Below, one piece after another: positions 1 to 12,289 of a stretch of DNA of 64,000 nt. The stretch is from Amblyomma americanum (taxonomy: Eukaryota > Arthropoda > Arachnida > Ixodida > Ixodidae). The DNA is taken from the NCBI RefSeq assembly GCF_052857255.1, contig NC_135497.1:118930744-118994743 (forward strand). The letters run 5' to 3'. Made by a program: the position numbers and the translations under genes. Positions within the stretch are counted from its first letter, which is position 1. Each line of letters begins with the position of its first letter. The notes beneath the pieces are model-generated. The model was not told the origin of the DNA, searched no databases, and was given only the letters and a program-made list of their open reading frames with translations.

Positions 1-1407
1 CAGAACAATGGCCACAGCAGCAGATTGCATTTGTACTGGCACTTCGCTGTGGCTACACATCAGCACACATTTTATGTCACGCCTTTTGTTTTTTTTTTCC
101 CTAGAGAAAATAGCGCTTGGAGCAGAGTCGCCCGGCGCGTTGTTGAATGTTTTCGAGAATAGTGCCTCGCCGCATGTCAGAAAAAGAAATAAGGACGAAA
201 AACGGTGCATCGGACGTTACCAGCCTTGTGCTCCATACGAAAGAAAATTACACGTGTAATTTTAGGGGGCAAAGTATGCTGTCTTTTCCCGCTTGCCACA
301 TGCGGCACAGGCACTTTGTCCTGCTAAGAGTAGGCAGTGATAGGGAAGGTTGACTTTACCTCAGCGTGTGAGAGATTGAACGCGGACAGCTGTTGGCGCG
401 TAAGAATGCATCATGATCTTTACACCAAGGCTAAAAGTTAGGGGACCAAGAACGTGGACAATAGGGTCTCTCATGACGCCAGCTGTAAAATACAATGCTC
501 TTCTTGTCGGCTCCCGCGCGCTGGCAAATCGCGGTAGTCTCCAATCGCAACAGTTAGAAAGCTAAGCATTAAAAAATTTTCTTAAGTGCAAACAGCCCTG
601 TGAATTCGTCCTGTCATTAGCTGTCGCCTTCACAGCTCTGCATAGTTGTAATGAGAGGACGAAAGACACACATAAGTACGGTGAAGCAGTTTCTGATCAC
701 TTTTGGCGCTCCTCACTCGCGCTTTTTGAACTGCATTGTCTGAGAGCGTTAAAGTGAATATCATGTGAGAAACATACTTCATACGCAAAGCTCATGTGCA
801 GACTGCAGAGAGGTCTTGTTCGGTGCAGAGACGAAGAACCATGGAAGTAAGCTGCCGCCCTGCTCAGGCAGCGTAGCCCGCGTGTATGCATCGGCGCCTG
901 GGCATCCGTGTTGACGTCTTGTGTTTCGGTGTGGCTGGCGCAGGGTTCCCGGGCCGCGCGTTCGCCAAGGGCGAGGACGGCAGCGCTCGCTGCTTGCGCT
1001 GGGCCAGGGACTTCGCTCGCAACTGGCACGCCGAAACCTCGCCCTCTGAGCCCGACCTGAGCGGCACCTGGGTCTCGCAACGGTACGCGGGGTTTGCTCT
1101 CATGCCCGTTGTAGACATGTAGCACTCGTAGCCTCTTAGCTGCCCCCGTCTAACAGCACGCAGATCTTGGAGGGACTGCCCGTGAGCAACGACTTCTTCT
1201 AAACGCTTTCTGGTCACGGAAAGCGGAGCACGATGCAAGGGCAGCTGCATATTATAAGTGTGCTCGCATGCATTCGCAGGCTTGTGCCGATGGCTGACTG
1301 GGATTGCATGGTCTGCCGGGGCTCTAACAGCCTGCCTTGCATCGGTCCAAGCAGAACTAAGTTGACAGCCATTTAGGAATCGCACAGAAGTGTGCTGTGT
1401 TGTGCTG
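1..1407. other. No gene recognised; mixed unique sequence
   Basis: I see no credible coding exon, RNA gene or mobile element in this stretch. A GC-richer patch lies around 870-1110. It is open in several frames on both strands at once, which is what base composition gives, and none of the translations resembles a known family. The stretch may be intergenic or intronic. Confidence 0.55.
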
Positions 1408-1448
1408 GTGCTCGCTAAACTTTTCTAATAGAAAAGTTTAGCGAGCAC
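1408..1448. repeat. Perfect 19-bp inverted repeat (hairpin), 3-nt loop
   Basis: The left arm at 1408-1426 starts GTGCTCGCTAAAC. Its exact reverse complement lies at 1430-1448, separated by only AAT. A perfect 19-bp stem with a 3-nt loop is far beyond chance. It could be a foldback element relic, a palindrome made by replication slippage, or a structured transcript. No ORF or known RNA surrounds it. Confidence 0.85.
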
Positions 1449-3496
1449 GAGTTTGGGTTTTGTCAGCTAGAAACTTGGACAAGATGGCGCCTGATGGCGT
1501 CGCGTGCCATTTGTTGTGCCTGGAGTGCCAAACCCAACACCCGTGCTACCGAGAGACACTTCCTAGAGCGGTCCATAGATCAGAGCGAAATATGCTCGCA
1601 GCAGCATAGCCAACACAGGCGATGGACGGACCGCGGGACGTCGGTCTTTCGGCGGAGATCTTGCAGCGGACCCTTCTGGGCGTACTACGAACTTGACCTC
1701 CAACAGAGGTCACTTTTGAAGATGCTACACAGTGTCTTGAATAGAGCCTGCAATACTTAACTAGAGATTGCTCATGTGAGTTATCTCGTCGACATATAAA
1801 TCTTCACTGACACACCATATCGGTTCTCCCATGAACCTGGCTTCATTGTTCATGGGTAAAATCCGCACGGTTCTGCGGCACTTTTCTGCTGCGCAAACGG
1901 AAATCGTGTTTCATTGAAACTGTTAAAACTTTATTAGCGTTCTCAATGAACAAAAATTGCAAATCGTGAAGAGACAGAACTAAGGAAGTTCATTTCATGG
2001 GTTGTACAGGAACTGTGGCGGTCAATGCTGTTTTTCTGGCTGGCACGTCCTTCACGTAAGAAGGAAAGCGAAGGATTCAAAATATTTTTGTTGCTCGTCT
2101 TTCGTCACAGTGCGTCCTGAGTTATTGCCAAGGTATCGGCCGCACAGAATGAGAGGAAAAGTGTCCTAAATTACAGCTGCTTCAAGTATTGAGACACCGG
2201 CCGTTATTATCTGACAGTCAGTCCACTGTTGCACGTGGGAACCGTTCAAGCACCATTCATTTCTAGAGCTACTGAGAAGGACCGCCCGAGGAGACCGCTT
2301 AGCTTCTGCCCGGACACAATAGGGCGAACCCTCAACGTATACACGAGTTGCGCAGTAGGCTTATCAGAAGAGGGCAGAATTGAGGACGAACGTTTCGCAA
2401 GAAACGTCTCGCAGTGTACTGCCCGCGATTACTGTAGCTCCTGGAAGGTGGATTCAATCTCACAATCCTGAAAAGGGCCGCGAAAAAATTTCGGTGGAAA
2501 GCATGCAAGGACATAGAAGGATGAAGTGCCCGAACCCGAAAAAATCTGGAATTTGGTGATCACAATCAAAAAAATCAAAAAGGCCACGAGGCGTACAAGA
2601 GCGTCGTAAGGTGATCGGCGTATACGGCGCAGGGTAGCGCCGACTGCTCATTACATGCCGACATTAACGCGCAAACCGTCTCAGCGGCCGGTCTGTGCTG
2701 TAGGATCGACACGCCCGAGCAGAGCTCGGGATACAGCGTTCTTCCTCCAATCTGTTCCCGCTGCAAATGAAGTCCTCTTCCCAGCGGGGCCATAACAGCG
2801 CCCATGCCCGTCAACCTCGGCTGCAGAGGAAGTGCCGTGCGCTGCGAGGCACGCTCGTCCCCCATCCTTTCGCCTCGCTTTATTTCTTTCTTTTTATTTT
2901 TTCTTCTTTCTTTTCCCGCGGCACGCCCACGTTGAGCAACCCCTCCTGACCGCGCCGAAGGGAAGCGCTGCAAGAGAGGAGGAGGAGGAGGAGGAGGAAG
3001 CTACGCGACGATATTCTCAGACACAGTTGGACGGTCCATTTGCCCAGGCGGACTGGGCCCGTAGAGAACAAAGGGCTCAGCGAAACAATGGATGCGGAAT
3101 CGCAAGGCAGAGCAAAACGGTAAGGAAAGACTGCTACAATATAGGAAACAAACTTAGTTTCTTCTTCACTTGGCTGCCATGAAACCCAATTAAATCAGCG
3201 CTGCCGGTGCGCTTTTTCGGTTAAGGGCGCGTGGCTAGTGTCGCGTGCTTCCTTCTCAGACTGAGTCTTGGCGTGCGCGTGCCACGCGACCGTGATTCCC
3301 TTCGTTTCCTAAACTCCCCCACTTGTGCCACAGTTCACAGCTCTTTACTTAACTGCTGAAAGTGGGCGGATGTTCGACGGTTTTACACAAGCGTCTTCTT
3401 TGTTCTCCACATCTCTAGCTTGCAATTCTGGCCTTTCTTTTCTTGCGCCTTTAATAGTGATGCTTCAAGAGCGCTGATGGGAAAAGCGGTGAGGTT
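1449..3496. other. No gene recognised; includes polypurine and polypyrimidine stretches
   Basis: Nothing recognisable as a gene. A pyrimidine-rich run near 2880-2930 is followed by a GGA-repeat purine run near 2975-3000. These create low-complexity open frames with runs of Phe/Ser on one strand and Glu or Leu on the other, which are not believable proteins. Confidence 0.5.
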
Positions 3497-3514
3497 GGGG
3501 GGGGGGGGGGGGGG
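3497..3514 (+). repeat. Poly-G tract (18 G)
   Basis: An uninterrupted run of 18 guanines on the plus strand, one of at least a dozen long G or C runs in the window. Its true length may be uncertain because sequencers misread such tracts. Confidence 0.8.
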
Positions 3515-3826
3515 AGAGAAATAGTAGAGGTAGCGGTCGTTCTTTCTGCGTTGTGTAAAGTGCGACTATTTACCTGAAAAAAGAAAAGACAAAAAAGGTC
3601 CATTGGCCTATATTGCGACAGAAACATTTACTTCGTGAACGCGTTCAGAGCATTGGACATTCTGCGTGTGTGGTTCCAGACAGGCATGGAACACGAGGCC
3701 CCAATTTGATATTCTAAACTGTCGAAAAAATCCTCGCATCGTATATGACGCCTTCCGGGCATATCCTCATCGGTTTCTCAGAAATTTCGAAACGACAGCC
3801 GCTGATAAATGCTGCGCAAGAGGAGA

Positions 3827-3890
3827 GTGAAAACCTGCTGAAATCGAGTCAATTAGTGGTGAAAACCTGCTGAAATCGAGTCAATTAGTG
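3827..3890. repeat. Exact 32-bp tandem duplication (2 copies)
   Basis: Copy one is 3827-3858 and copy two is 3859-3890. They are identical over all 32 bases, each beginning GTGAAAACCTGCTG, and directly abut. This is a recent slippage or unequal-exchange duplication, or possibly a collapsed or expanded assembly artefact. No coding context. Confidence 0.9.
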
Positions 3891-6800
3891 GTTGCCGGAA
3901 TAAAAACAAGCCGCTGGTCATTTTAGTGCTCCAATTCTGGAGCCTAGCAGTGACATCGAGATTGGGTTTGCATGTGGAAGCTCGCCTCTGGCCCCTCTAA
4001 ATGTATCGAAGTTATCAGGCAATGCGACTCAGTGTTTTCTGGTGCGAGACAAAGCCTCGAAGCGGTCACTGTTATTCGGCGTCTAAGTTCATTTCGTGGC
4101 CAACTCTGCGAGCTCGTGCCTTTCGTCTCCTACATTCCATGAATCCCAACAAAATTGAATGGCTAGTAAAGATAATTAGGTACGTCTCATTGACTTCGAA
4201 GCCCTACCTACGGAACGAGCGACGTCCTGTAATTATGCGAATATTTTGACGTGGCGACGTTTTCAACCGCTGATGTAGCTTTGCACGATCTCGGGGACGC
4301 AAGCAGCTTACCGGCGAATTAGACGTGGGATATTAGACGCAAGCCTGAACTCAAGCCTGACCGCACAGGTCGCAGCCGTTCATTGATGAATGAGAGTGAA
4401 AAAAAAGAGGAGGAAATAAAAAAAGGAGCCACCGCGGCCTGCCACCACCAGCGCTGAGGGTAGCCTGCTCCGCACTGGCACGGTGATCGTATGCGTCGCT
4501 AAAGTCGCCGTTATTGATCGTAGACCTTGAGTGACGGGTTCATAGGTTGTCCATAATGTAGCCGCTCAAGAAAGAAAAAAATTAAGTCCAGGAAATTTGC
4601 TGAACTCGACGGCAGCGCATATATTTCAACACTCCGCCCCCTCGTGGGATGAAAAACTTGCGAAAGCGCGCTCGTTTTTTGGCTGGTTTCCAAGTAACGG
4701 CGCTTGAGTTTCATAAAATGGGCTCGCTGTCCAAGACTTGCCGCACGCACTCCGCCCCCTCGTCTGATGCATTCTCGTCAGTGCAAACACGCGCACAGGT
4801 GGCATGGTGGGAAGCGTAGAGTTAACTTCCTCATAGCGTCAAGCGCTAACATTCTAACGTCAGGTTTAAAACGATTTATAAGCACTGTTACCGTAAGCAA
4901 CGATTTTAGCCGCAGAAAAAAAAAAACAGAAGCGTTGTTCCGGGGGTGCATCGCCTTTACGGAGACCCTTTTGCCGCTGACGTCGAGGCTTGAGTCAACG
5001 GGCACAGCCAGATTTCAAAGTTGTGCCTACAGGAGTCGGGAGGTCGGTGCATTTACTTCACTAGACTTGACGGCCAATACTCAATGGGGCGAACACGGTG
5101 CAAGGAGTGAAATTCTTGTAGTACAGATAGCAGAGGGGATGGCTACACATACTCTTCTGAATTCCTCTTCAGTGTTTGGGATGTGGCCTGTGTACTATAG
5201 GCAGGAAAAGAAAATCACCAAAAAGGTTTAAGATGTTATTTCTTAGTACGTGGCGTGACAGTACTCGTTTACTGTGTCGGTAGTTTTTAAGCATGGCAGA
5301 CTGCGCCTGTTACGCTCGACATTTTCTGACTACAGTGTTAAGCTGTCCTGCAGTGAAACTCACAGAAACGTGCCATAAAATTCGAAGAAAATTAGCGATT
5401 AGTTTCTTTACAAATGATTGCAGGCGGCTGTCACCTGTTTTAAAGAGGAGACAAAACTCAAACGCTTTCCCCGAACATATTATGGACGGGGGCAGCGAAA
5501 CAGCAATGGTGGAAAGATCTGCCGCGCTGCCTGCGCGCACATCGCTCCTCCGGAAGACGACAAGCAAGAGCTCAGTTATTCGGAGAATTTACATAAGCCT
5601 CCTCTTCGTGAGCCACATTAGTCTCTTGAAATATATTTTGCTGCCAAATTTAGCGTGTACAGGCTTGATGAGAGTATTTTCTTTTTTTTCGCTTGTGTAG
5701 GGAGTTTTGCGTAATTAAGACCCTTTTTCTTTACCGCGTGCAAGTGTTGTAGTTTGTAAAAGCACATTGTTGCAAATGTAAAGGAACAAGGATTAAATTT
5801 ATTAAGTTAGTCAGATTCAGGGACGTCCGGACATTTACGAGTCAAGGCTCTTGGGGGGCGAGCTATTTTGGACAAATGAAGTCGAGGTACGCTAATGCGC
5901 GCCCCAGAGGTAACCAGATTATACCGCCAGGGCAGATCCTGCAGCCAAGAAGTGTGGACACAACACAGAAGCAAAAACAGATGAGCTCTTTTCAAGTCCT
6001 CATTAGAATTTTGCATATTTTTCTTCCTGTACGAAAGGAAAGAAGCGTGCTCGTGGAGATTTGTGTAAGTGGCTTTTAAGTACAGCACTCAGGAGCGGAA
6101 GTGATGGACGCGTACGGAGCGCTGGAAACTGCTAGACAAACAAATGCAACAAAAAAAAGAAAGCCATAGCAGCTGCCCAGTGGCACGTTGCGACAGCCAG
6201 GGCAGTGTGAACAACGAACATGTGCACATTTGTCCCTTCCTCCATTGCACTCGTTCGCCGACACCCCCTGACGCGCCGCTCCGCGTGCAGTCCAATCGCC
6301 GTTTCCTGACACAGCGTTGCTCCCTCTGACAGCGCTGGCATCGGCAGAATGACTGTTTCTCTGTTCCAAATCGTTGCCACCGCAGGCAAAGACTGTTTTC
6401 TCGAGGAGGTGCACACAAGAATATCGCTGCTGTTACCTCTACATTCTCTTCCGATGTATACCATGGTAGCGTTGTACAGGAAGCCACGACTAATGTCAGC
6501 AAATCTGGGGAGAGACTCTCAAAACTGTTGGAGTTTGCTCGCGACCGCCCTGGAAATCACGACAGCCTAGCGTACGGTTGGCGAAGGCGCCGTCCAATCG
6601 ACGACCGTCCCAACGAGCGAGGTGTTTCGAGCATTCAATTGGTCCCTAATGCGCTGATGTCAGCTGCGCCTTCCCCAGCGCTGTCAGGTGTTTCTGAGAG
6701 TACACAATAAACGTAAAACATGCAATGCTTTCTCTTCAAGACGTTGTCAACATTCTCAGACATTCATTGCGTCTTTAGGCAGTAGATTGTCATTCAGGAC

Positions 6801-8915
6801 GCGCATTGTATGTTTGCCCATTCGTCACTGCCAAATACAGCCTTTATTCTTACTACGCTTCCGCAGTACTGGCAGTGGGTTTTTCTTATTGCGATTTTCT
6901 CGTAGCTCGGATACTCCTGACTTGCAGTGACAAACAGCGCTGGAATTCATATTTTCAAAAATTTGAAATCGCGACGATGCGTCACGTACCTGATGTGTAA
7001 GTTGCATGGGAAACACACGCCGTTATGCGCCCGCAGTGACAACCAGGTACGACCGGTATAAAGGGTGGCACTGTTCTTCACAGGTGCTTTGGATATATGT
7101 TCGGAAATCTCGACACATTTCGTTAACTCAAAACAAAACTAAAGGGTGTGCAAGTCTTATTTAGTTAACAAGTGCGATAAGGATAACTACAATGATAACA
7201 GTAGTAACATCAAGAACAACGATGGTAGTAAAATAAAAACAACAATCAGTTATTTCAGGTAAACAAGTTAAGAAACGAGTCAGCCTAACCTGCGAAGGCT
7301 TATCAAGCTGCACTCAGCAGTCAAAGACAATTGACAGAATGAGAAATCTAATGGGAGCGCAACGAGAAAAATAAGTGAACGAAGTGATTAAAAAGCAGAC
7401 AAGAAAGGCACGTATATGTTCAAAAAAAAAAAAGAGGAACATAGACGTTTAATATACACTGAGAAGTTGAACAATTTTCTTTCAAATATCTGTTCGTGCA
7501 GTGTCCGTTTACTCAACAATGAAAACAGTTTCAGTTAAATAAATTGGCCACGTAGGAGAGTCTAACATCCCTAGCGCATCGTGTAAAACAGCGGCGAATG
7601 CAAAACAAAGGACGATTTCTGATTAAGTTCACGTTTGATGGTACACTATAGTCTTCTCGTTTTACTTTACGTTTTCTGCGTAAAGCAGTGAGATGGGGCC
7701 TGTCTGTAAGCATTTAACACTTCAACAAACTTTGCTTATTCTCACAGATTCGCCAGGCTTACCGTTCTCCTGTCTACCAAACAAGAATATCTTGCGTCAT
7801 TTGGTGCCAAATATGTCACACCATTGTCATTATTATGCATTTTTTTTCTCGAAAACACACAAACCAATATCAAGCGTGAACTAAGTGCACATAGTCTGGG
7901 GCAGCTAGAGTTCTAGGTGGATTTAAATTAGGTAGGACGTAATTATCTACGCGTGAAGAGTGGTACGCGAATGCAAACTAGATCTTGCAATGCGTATAAT
8001 ATTTAATTTTGTGATTAGTTCTTTTTTCTCTACATTATATACGCTGCTGGACAAGACACGCCCCGAGTTCTAGGAGTTTTTTTTTTTCCTGTTTGCAGCT
8101 TTACTCACTCTCATTCATCGTTCCTTTGACGCAGGAAACACTGGAGAAAAAAAACTACAAGGATGAATATCGGGGTAACCAAGCGTTTTTATAAGCATGT
8201 TATAATGACAATTTTGTTTGAAGAGCTTCAAATCAATGGTTCACAGAAAAAGTCTGTGGAAGGGAATATCAGAGGAAAAATTTAACTTCATCGCCCTCTT
8301 TTCATATAGTCTGGAATATCCATATTACAACCTAATCGTTATTAAGCGAATTACACAGCACACCATTAACTGTCAAGCATTATATCAGGAGTGCAAAGAA
8401 ATGAACTTCTTTTCTTTAACAGAGTCCTCTTCCATAAGCTTTTGATGGAGGGCGTACATTCTGACTTCTTATTTTCTACTTTGGGTTGATTTTTTGACAA
8501 ATTTTATAAGCTGCTGTTAATTTAAGCTTAGATGATTTAATATCGCTCACAGGTTTTCACTTCTCGGTAAGTGTCGCTTAAGGCAAATAAAAACGTATTA
8601 TGTTTACTCTTTTTTTTTTACCGACAGACTCTGGTCATACTCGAAAATGCGTAATTCTGCCAAGTCGACTGTTTTCACCTTTTCAGCTTCGCAGTTTTAA
8701 ATTGCTTTACGGTCTCTATCGCATCGCACAACGAAGAGAAGGAGGTAAAACGAGCGAAAACTTTTCTATTTCATCGTGATAATTAAAAATATACTGAAAA
8801 GGAATCCAGAGTAAGTACACGTACACGTTATTAGGATATATTCAGACTGCAGTAGCAACGGTTGTTCTGAAAGCACGCTTTTCGAAGAGCCCCTTTGACG
8901 AGCACACATGGGGAC
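3891..8915. other. About 5 kb with no recognisable gene
   Basis: Mostly unique, moderately AT-rich sequence. The open frames (for example 4704-5231 plus, 6089-6502 minus) are overlapped by equally long frames on the other strand and show no conserved motif. A short motif ACTCCGCCCCCTCGT occurs twice, near 4630 and 4748. A TATAAAG lies at 7057-7063 without an obvious initiator. Nothing here supports a named feature. Confidence 0.5.
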
Positions 8916-9060
8916 ACATATTGACTAGCGCATACACAGACAGGGACCAAAGTAAGAAGAGTAAGAGACAGGACACCACGCTAGTGTCCTGTCTCTTAAT
9001 TTAGTCCCTGTCTGTGTATGCGCTAGTCAGTATGTTTCACAGCTACAACCAACTAGCCCA
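8916..9060 (+). mobile_element. Hairpin (foldback) element with ACCAACTAGC flank motif, copy A
   Basis: Outer arms 8916-8947 and 9004-9035 are reverse complements with one mismatch. The core 8923-8947/9004-9028 is a perfect 25-bp match containing the AGCGCATACACAGACAGGGA type sequence. Inner arms 8962-8976 and 8984-8998 (TAAGAGACAGGACAC and its complement) match perfectly around a 7-nt loop. A 14-nt versus 5-nt asymmetric bulge separates the two stems. Twelve bases after the right arm comes ACCAACTAGC (9048-9057), a motif that also follows the hairpin at 56574-56711. No ORF is present. I infer a non-autonomous repeat family of unknown class. Confidence 0.6.
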
Positions 9061-9450
9061 AATGAAAGCCTTAGCATTAACACATGGTGACGCCGCTTAC
9101 AAAAGTTGCGACCACAGTGTGAGGCTAGCCTTGCTTTATTCCGCCATATATGTACCAACTAGCCAAACTTCTTACCTTAACGCTATATTATGCACCTCGC
9201 AAAAATGCTTCGACTTGTTACCTTGTTGTTGTTGATGGTTTTCGTTCACATAATAATTTTCTTTTTGGTGATGCACAAATGAAGAAACCAAAATACAGGA
9301 AGCACGATAGTTCACAAGTTCTGTCTTGTTTTGTTATCATGAAGGGAACAGCGCTATCTTAGACACACAAAGCAGGACGAAGAGAAAGACGAATGCAGCG
9401 TTGCCCGCAAAAATGCCATAGCCCACCAACTAGCCCGCCAAAACGGCTTA
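9061..9450 (+). repeat. Decayed relatives of the ACCAACTAGC hairpin family
   Basis: Two more copies of the motif occur: ACCAACTAGCC near 9155 and CACCAACTAGCCC near 9428. The second is preceded by sequence of the same style as a hairpin arm (about 9350-9400, AGCGCT followed by ACACACAAAGCAGGACGAAG), but its complementary arm is missing or eroded. Three motif copies within 400 bp suggest nested or serial insertion of one family. The element boundaries are not visible. Confidence 0.4.
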
Positions 9451-9929
9451 ATGCAGTTTATTTTGGTATTGGCAAGAATTTGCTTTATCGAAAAAAAGGG
9501 GTTTACTTAGCACTTGAGATCACTTTTAAAGTCCTGCATTTGTTGTTGACATAAACTACTGGAATATATCATGAATGCAATGTTTCTCATCCTGATAGAC
9601 CGAAAATAAAACTCAGTTTTTTGTATCAGTTACTGAAATTGTGACAGTTTTCTTCTTGCTTAATTTGCAAACACGCCGTTTTTTTTGTGGCGAATTTTTC
9701 GTCGGTCCAAAACTACCTCAGAGCAAGAAACACAAAGTCGACTTGCTCATGCGCTCACTTGAATTTCACAGCACGAGGAAAACCAAAGGGGACAACACAC
9801 ACTGCATTCATTGGCAAGGAGTATTCTTTCATTTTTCTACATATCTGCGGGCGCAGCTAGCTGAGAGCGCAGGCTCCAGCTCCGCTTGGAGGCATTTATC
9901 CGCAGATAAACGAAAACTTGAAAAGGGCA
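9451..9929. other. No gene recognised
   Basis: AT-rich sequence with no believable ORF, RNA gene or repeat that I can name. Confidence 0.5.
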
Positions 9930-10470
9930 CCAGAACGTCTTCAAAACGCGGTGAGAGAGCGACCTCGTTGCCAACGTGTAAGGGAAGGTCGGGCGGGTAG
10001 GCCGGTCCCTGAGTCCGGCTTCCTCCGAGCAACGTTTTACTGCTTGACAGAGGCCCGGCGGCCAGGACTGGGACGGGGGCGATACGATGGCGTCTCTGGC
10101 GGCCGGATTTGCTCAGCGCGCTTTGGTCCGTTTGACGGCCCCCTCTCCGCGCGACGACGCGCGAGGCACACTGCGCGCTATTACTCACGGGAGGGCCAGG
10201 CAGGGCCGATAAGCCCCCCGACCAACTGTAAATATATATTCCCCAGTTACCGCTTCAAGACAATTTCGCGCTGCGCTTGGCACTTAGCACACTTCCTTCC
10301 CACACGACGCCGGGAAAGCTTTTCGGTGTTGCCCCCCCGCACCACTGCCTCGGTGGCTGCCGGCAGTTGGCTCTCGCCGCAGTCAACAGTGTGCAATAAA
10401 AACTCGCAGCGTGGTAGGCGAGTGAGGGAAGGGGCGGAGAAAGCGGCTCCAAACAGCTGAGCACCGATAG
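9930..10470. other. GC/CpG-rich island, candidate regulatory DNA
   Basis: Clearly richer in G, C and CpG than its flanks. Overlapping open frames exist on both strands (9918-10460 plus, 9829-10188 minus), as expected from GC-rich composition. The translations are Arg/Pro/Gly-rich with no family resemblance. Could be a promoter, an enhancer or simply a GC-rich isochore patch. Confidence 0.3.
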
Positions 10471-11284
10471 GGCCGCCAAAAAAAAAAAACTAGGCTGTTT
10501 TCAAGTTTCCTCAGGCAAATATCGCTGTTGTGCACTCTATGGAGTCAACAAGCAAGAGACGAGGAACTTCCAACGGGCCCCTCCTTGGAACGCGGCAGTG
10601 AGCGTACGCGCCCAGAATAAAGGAGCTTATGTCATGACATAGCTGAGCGCGTGCCCTTCGGCGTCAGTGATCGTGCTATCTTAATCAAGTTTTACTTCAT
10701 TTTGCTTGATTTTGTTCTTAGCTTGAGGGGCATTGCGTGTGCCTTACTATGTGGTGCACTTGATGAGACGAGCGCACTTAGCGTTGACTTGTGACAACAT
10801 ATATGAACACCTTATGTTCTTGTTTTATTGTCAGAATCAATAGAATTACGGCTATCGTACCAACTTAAGCTTTTCTGTTGCGGTATTACAGTAAAAGGAG
10901 CCATTATTACAACTGCACGCAAGTTTCCGGGTCATATCCGATTGCATGACTGCAGCAATCTCCTTGCTGGCTTGTGACAAGAAATTCCTATTTTCGGACC
11001 TACCCCCGCTTCAACGCTTCAGGGAACTTTGGATAAATGGCGTGCACTGAAATGACGGGTGATAGAAGAAACAATACAGGCGACAGGACAGAAGCGCGGA
11101 CAGGAGCAATAAAACTGCGGATTTTTCATCTGAAAAGCTTTTATCTAAAACTCTAAAAGCTTTCATCTCTATTAAAAAACTCAAAATAAAACCACAGTAT
11201 TGCTTTTGACTCCTCCTTCAACTCATTTCCCACGGGCATGCAAACGATACAAAGCTTCGGCCGCAGGTGCTTATTTTTGCGGTG
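10471..11284. other. No gene recognised
   Basis: Unique-looking AT-rich sequence. A short palindromic stretch with TATGTCATGACATA lies near 10630. No coding or RNA feature seen. Confidence 0.5.
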
Positions 11285-11348
11285 CCTTGTTATGGTGCCG
11301 CACTTGTTATGGAACCACTTGTTATGAAACCCACTTGTTATGGAACTC
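11285..11348 (+). repeat. Short minisatellite, about 4 imperfect units of CACTTGTTATGGAAC
   Basis: Four tandem units of 15-18 bp sharing CTTGTTATG, with point differences and small indels between them. A local slippage product without coding meaning. Confidence 0.75.
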
Positions 11349-12289
11349 GTCATCATCTTTCCACGTTAAGTCACAGGGGCGGGAAATAATGGCCTGCTAA
11401 TACGTATGAATGGCCTTGTTGGTCATTCATCCTGAAGTACAGCACAGACAAGGGCGAGGAAGGAATACGACGGCACGAGCGCTGTGCCTCATGGGGCCGA
11501 CTCTCCGCTCGTGGAGTCGGTTTCGCTGGCTGAATTCAAGGTACCATGACCAAAGAGTTTTATCAGGGGACTCTTTAAAAAGCTATGCTTTCTTAGGCAC
11601 TCAAGAATTTGGGCTTTGGATATGCGTTTCGGTTCAAGGATACGAGGGTGGTCGTTGTGGAGTCGTCAAGCCGGTCTTGTGGCATTAATTGCACTGGACA
11701 TTTTTATAGCCTTCGCGCGTCGTACGAGTGACAGAAAGTCAGATGGGCCAAGGAAGAACTTGACCAGCTGCTGCAAAAGTGGGGAAACAAACTACTTGTT
11801 CATTCAGGATTTTGGACAACGCTTGCCTCGTGCTTGATGATAACTTGTGTATTCCTTCCGGCCGTTGCTGCTGGCTTGCTTACCTGAGAGCGGGCAGCTT
11901 TAACCTTGGCCTACTGGCTCGAGTACTCGTTCATTGGAGGCCTCGGACCAGCGTATGTGTCGTGTGCAGTTTTCCGACAGTGCCCTTTGTAAATGCTCGG
12001 CTTCTGATGAAGTCTACGCTGGAAGGCGCTCGTATTTCTGCACTTTGAAGCTGCGTGAAAGTGGATGAGTGAAGGAAATGATTTTCGAACATTTCGAAAT
12101 TTTCAGCATTGCGAAAAATTTATTTTCTGCCACCAGCGACCGAGAGAGAGATAGGGAAGTTTAGTTACCAACTACAAGCCGACAGAGAGAGCGGGTCTTT
12201 CGGTAGCGTTCTTTTCTATAGTTGCATATATCTTCGTCTATTGGCGAATCTGCTTTGACGACAGCGCATTATGCGCGAACGCGACTCCC
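11349..12289. other. No gene recognised
   Basis: Short overlapping open frames at 11410-12048 have no recognised domain or start context. No RNA gene or repeat identified. Confidence 0.45.

Noticed and set aside
7057..7063. TATAAAG as a promoter
   Set aside because: No initiator-like sequence at the right distance and no downstream ORF.
9061..9450. Clustered ACCAACTAGC motifs as a CRISPR-like array
   Set aside because: Spacing is irregular, repeats are short and imperfect, and the genome is eukaryotic; a dispersed repeat family explains them better.
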